38,582 nucleotides of DNA. Source: Promicromonospora citrea. Its GTDB lineage: Bacteria > Actinomycetota > Actinomycetes > Actinomycetales > Cellulomonadaceae. Where the stretch lies: positions 1 through 38,582 of the forward strand of contig NZ_JABEMG010000032.1 in the NCBI RefSeq assembly GCF_013004695.1, read 5' to 3'. Below the pieces are notes generated by a model. That model worked only from the letters and a program-made list of their open reading frames with translations. It ran no database searches and was not told where the DNA came from. Of the stretch, positions 38,462 to 38,582 are shown one piece after another. Position 1 is the first letter of the stretch, and each line of letters starts with the position of its first letter. The position numbers were made by a program, and so were the translations under genes.

Positions 38462-38582
38462 CGGTCGCCGGGACCGGTCGCGGGCCCGCACCTGATCGTT
38501 TTCGAGACCGACGTCGCTGTGCCGGATGTGCTCGACGTCGTTGCCGCCCTCGGCGAGGACGCCGCCGATGGCGGTCCCCATC
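38462..38582 (-). other. Possible remnant or edge of a Rossmann-fold gene
   Basis: At the window edge the minus strand reads 'MGTAIGGVLAEGGNDVEHI', which resembles the nucleotide-binding start of NADP/F420-dependent reductases (G-x-M-G-x-A-I-x-G-x-L). The frame then continues without a stop into the antisense of the FemAB gene and loses any family resemblance, so an intact gene cannot end here. It may be a truncated or frameshifted remnant, or chance. The upstream part lies outside the window. Confidence 0.25.

Noticed and set aside
37355-38581. A 408-codon minus-strand ORF covering the FemAB gene
   Set aside because: Almost all of it is antisense to the clear FemAB gene. Only the first residues at the window edge resemble a Rossmann motif.

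Overview
This window looks like a chromosomal stretch from a very high-GC actinobacterium, most likely Micrococcales and plausibly Cellulomonas or a close relative. The evidence is the strong G/C bias at third codon positions, many leaderless genes with a TAnnnT -10 box 6-8 nt before the start codon, a secreted GH64 glucanase with a CBM13 lectin tail, DUF3000 next to an HRDC-type RNase D, and actinobacterial small protein families. I see no phage, IS element, CRISPR array or rRNA.

Layout. 1-2.3 kb: end of an AraC-type regulator coupled to a VOC protein, a RibD-C/DHFR-like reductase and aminodeoxychorismate lyase (pabC). 2.3-2.46 kb: tRNA-Val(CAC) with a strong terminator. 2.6-6.0 kb: a membrane O-acyltransferase/SGNH protein and a membrane-anchored HIRAN protein. 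6.0-6.57 kb: a decayed minus-strand gene and an AGATCT operator-like array. 6.57-9.7 kb: GNAT, a GRAM/PH-like protein, a divergent YidD and the GH64-CBM13 glucanase behind a LacI-type palindrome. 9.8-13.7 kb: a DinB/SRPBCC-like protein, a second RibD-C reductase, a dual-specificity-type phosphatase, GAPDH, and an AdpA/GlxA-type regulator whose likely sites lie in front of the GAPDH gene. 13.8-17.2 kb: a short-chain dehydrogenase divergent from a cupin-AraC regulator, a 16-bp tandem repeat sharing a 9-mer with that divergent promoter, and a secreted sialidase-like propeller. 17.3-21.7 kb: a minus-strand cluster GntR - creatininase-type amidohydrolase - secreted CE1-type esterase - AbgT transporter, with ATGA overlaps and an overlapping dyad operator. 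21.7-24.7 kb: DUF2277, then a leaderless ten-residue leader peptide with three consecutive Cys codons in front of cystathionine beta-synthase and cystathionine gamma-synthase. 25.1-29.6 kb: glgX followed by a TreZ-like protein that has lost the GH13 catalytic signature residues. 29.6-35.2 kb (minus): ZapE-type ATPase, an SDR-like protein, two DUF805 membrane proteins, and gnd overlapping an ATP-grasp ligase. 35.4-38.5 kb: DUF3000, RNase D and a FemAB-type aminoacyltransferase.

How the genes work together. The best regulatory signal is the Cys leader at 22074-22106. Its Cys-codon region can pair with the Shine-Dalgarno sequence of the cystathionine beta-synthase gene, so ribosome stalling when cysteine is scarce would open translation. 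glgX and the TreZ-like protein form a storage-carbohydrate pair. The D-aspartate-ligase-like ATP-grasp protein and the FemAB protein, about 3.6 kb apart, fit peptidoglycan cross-bridge building. The GntR cluster looks like a self-contained uptake and hydrolysis module for an unknown ester/amide substrate.
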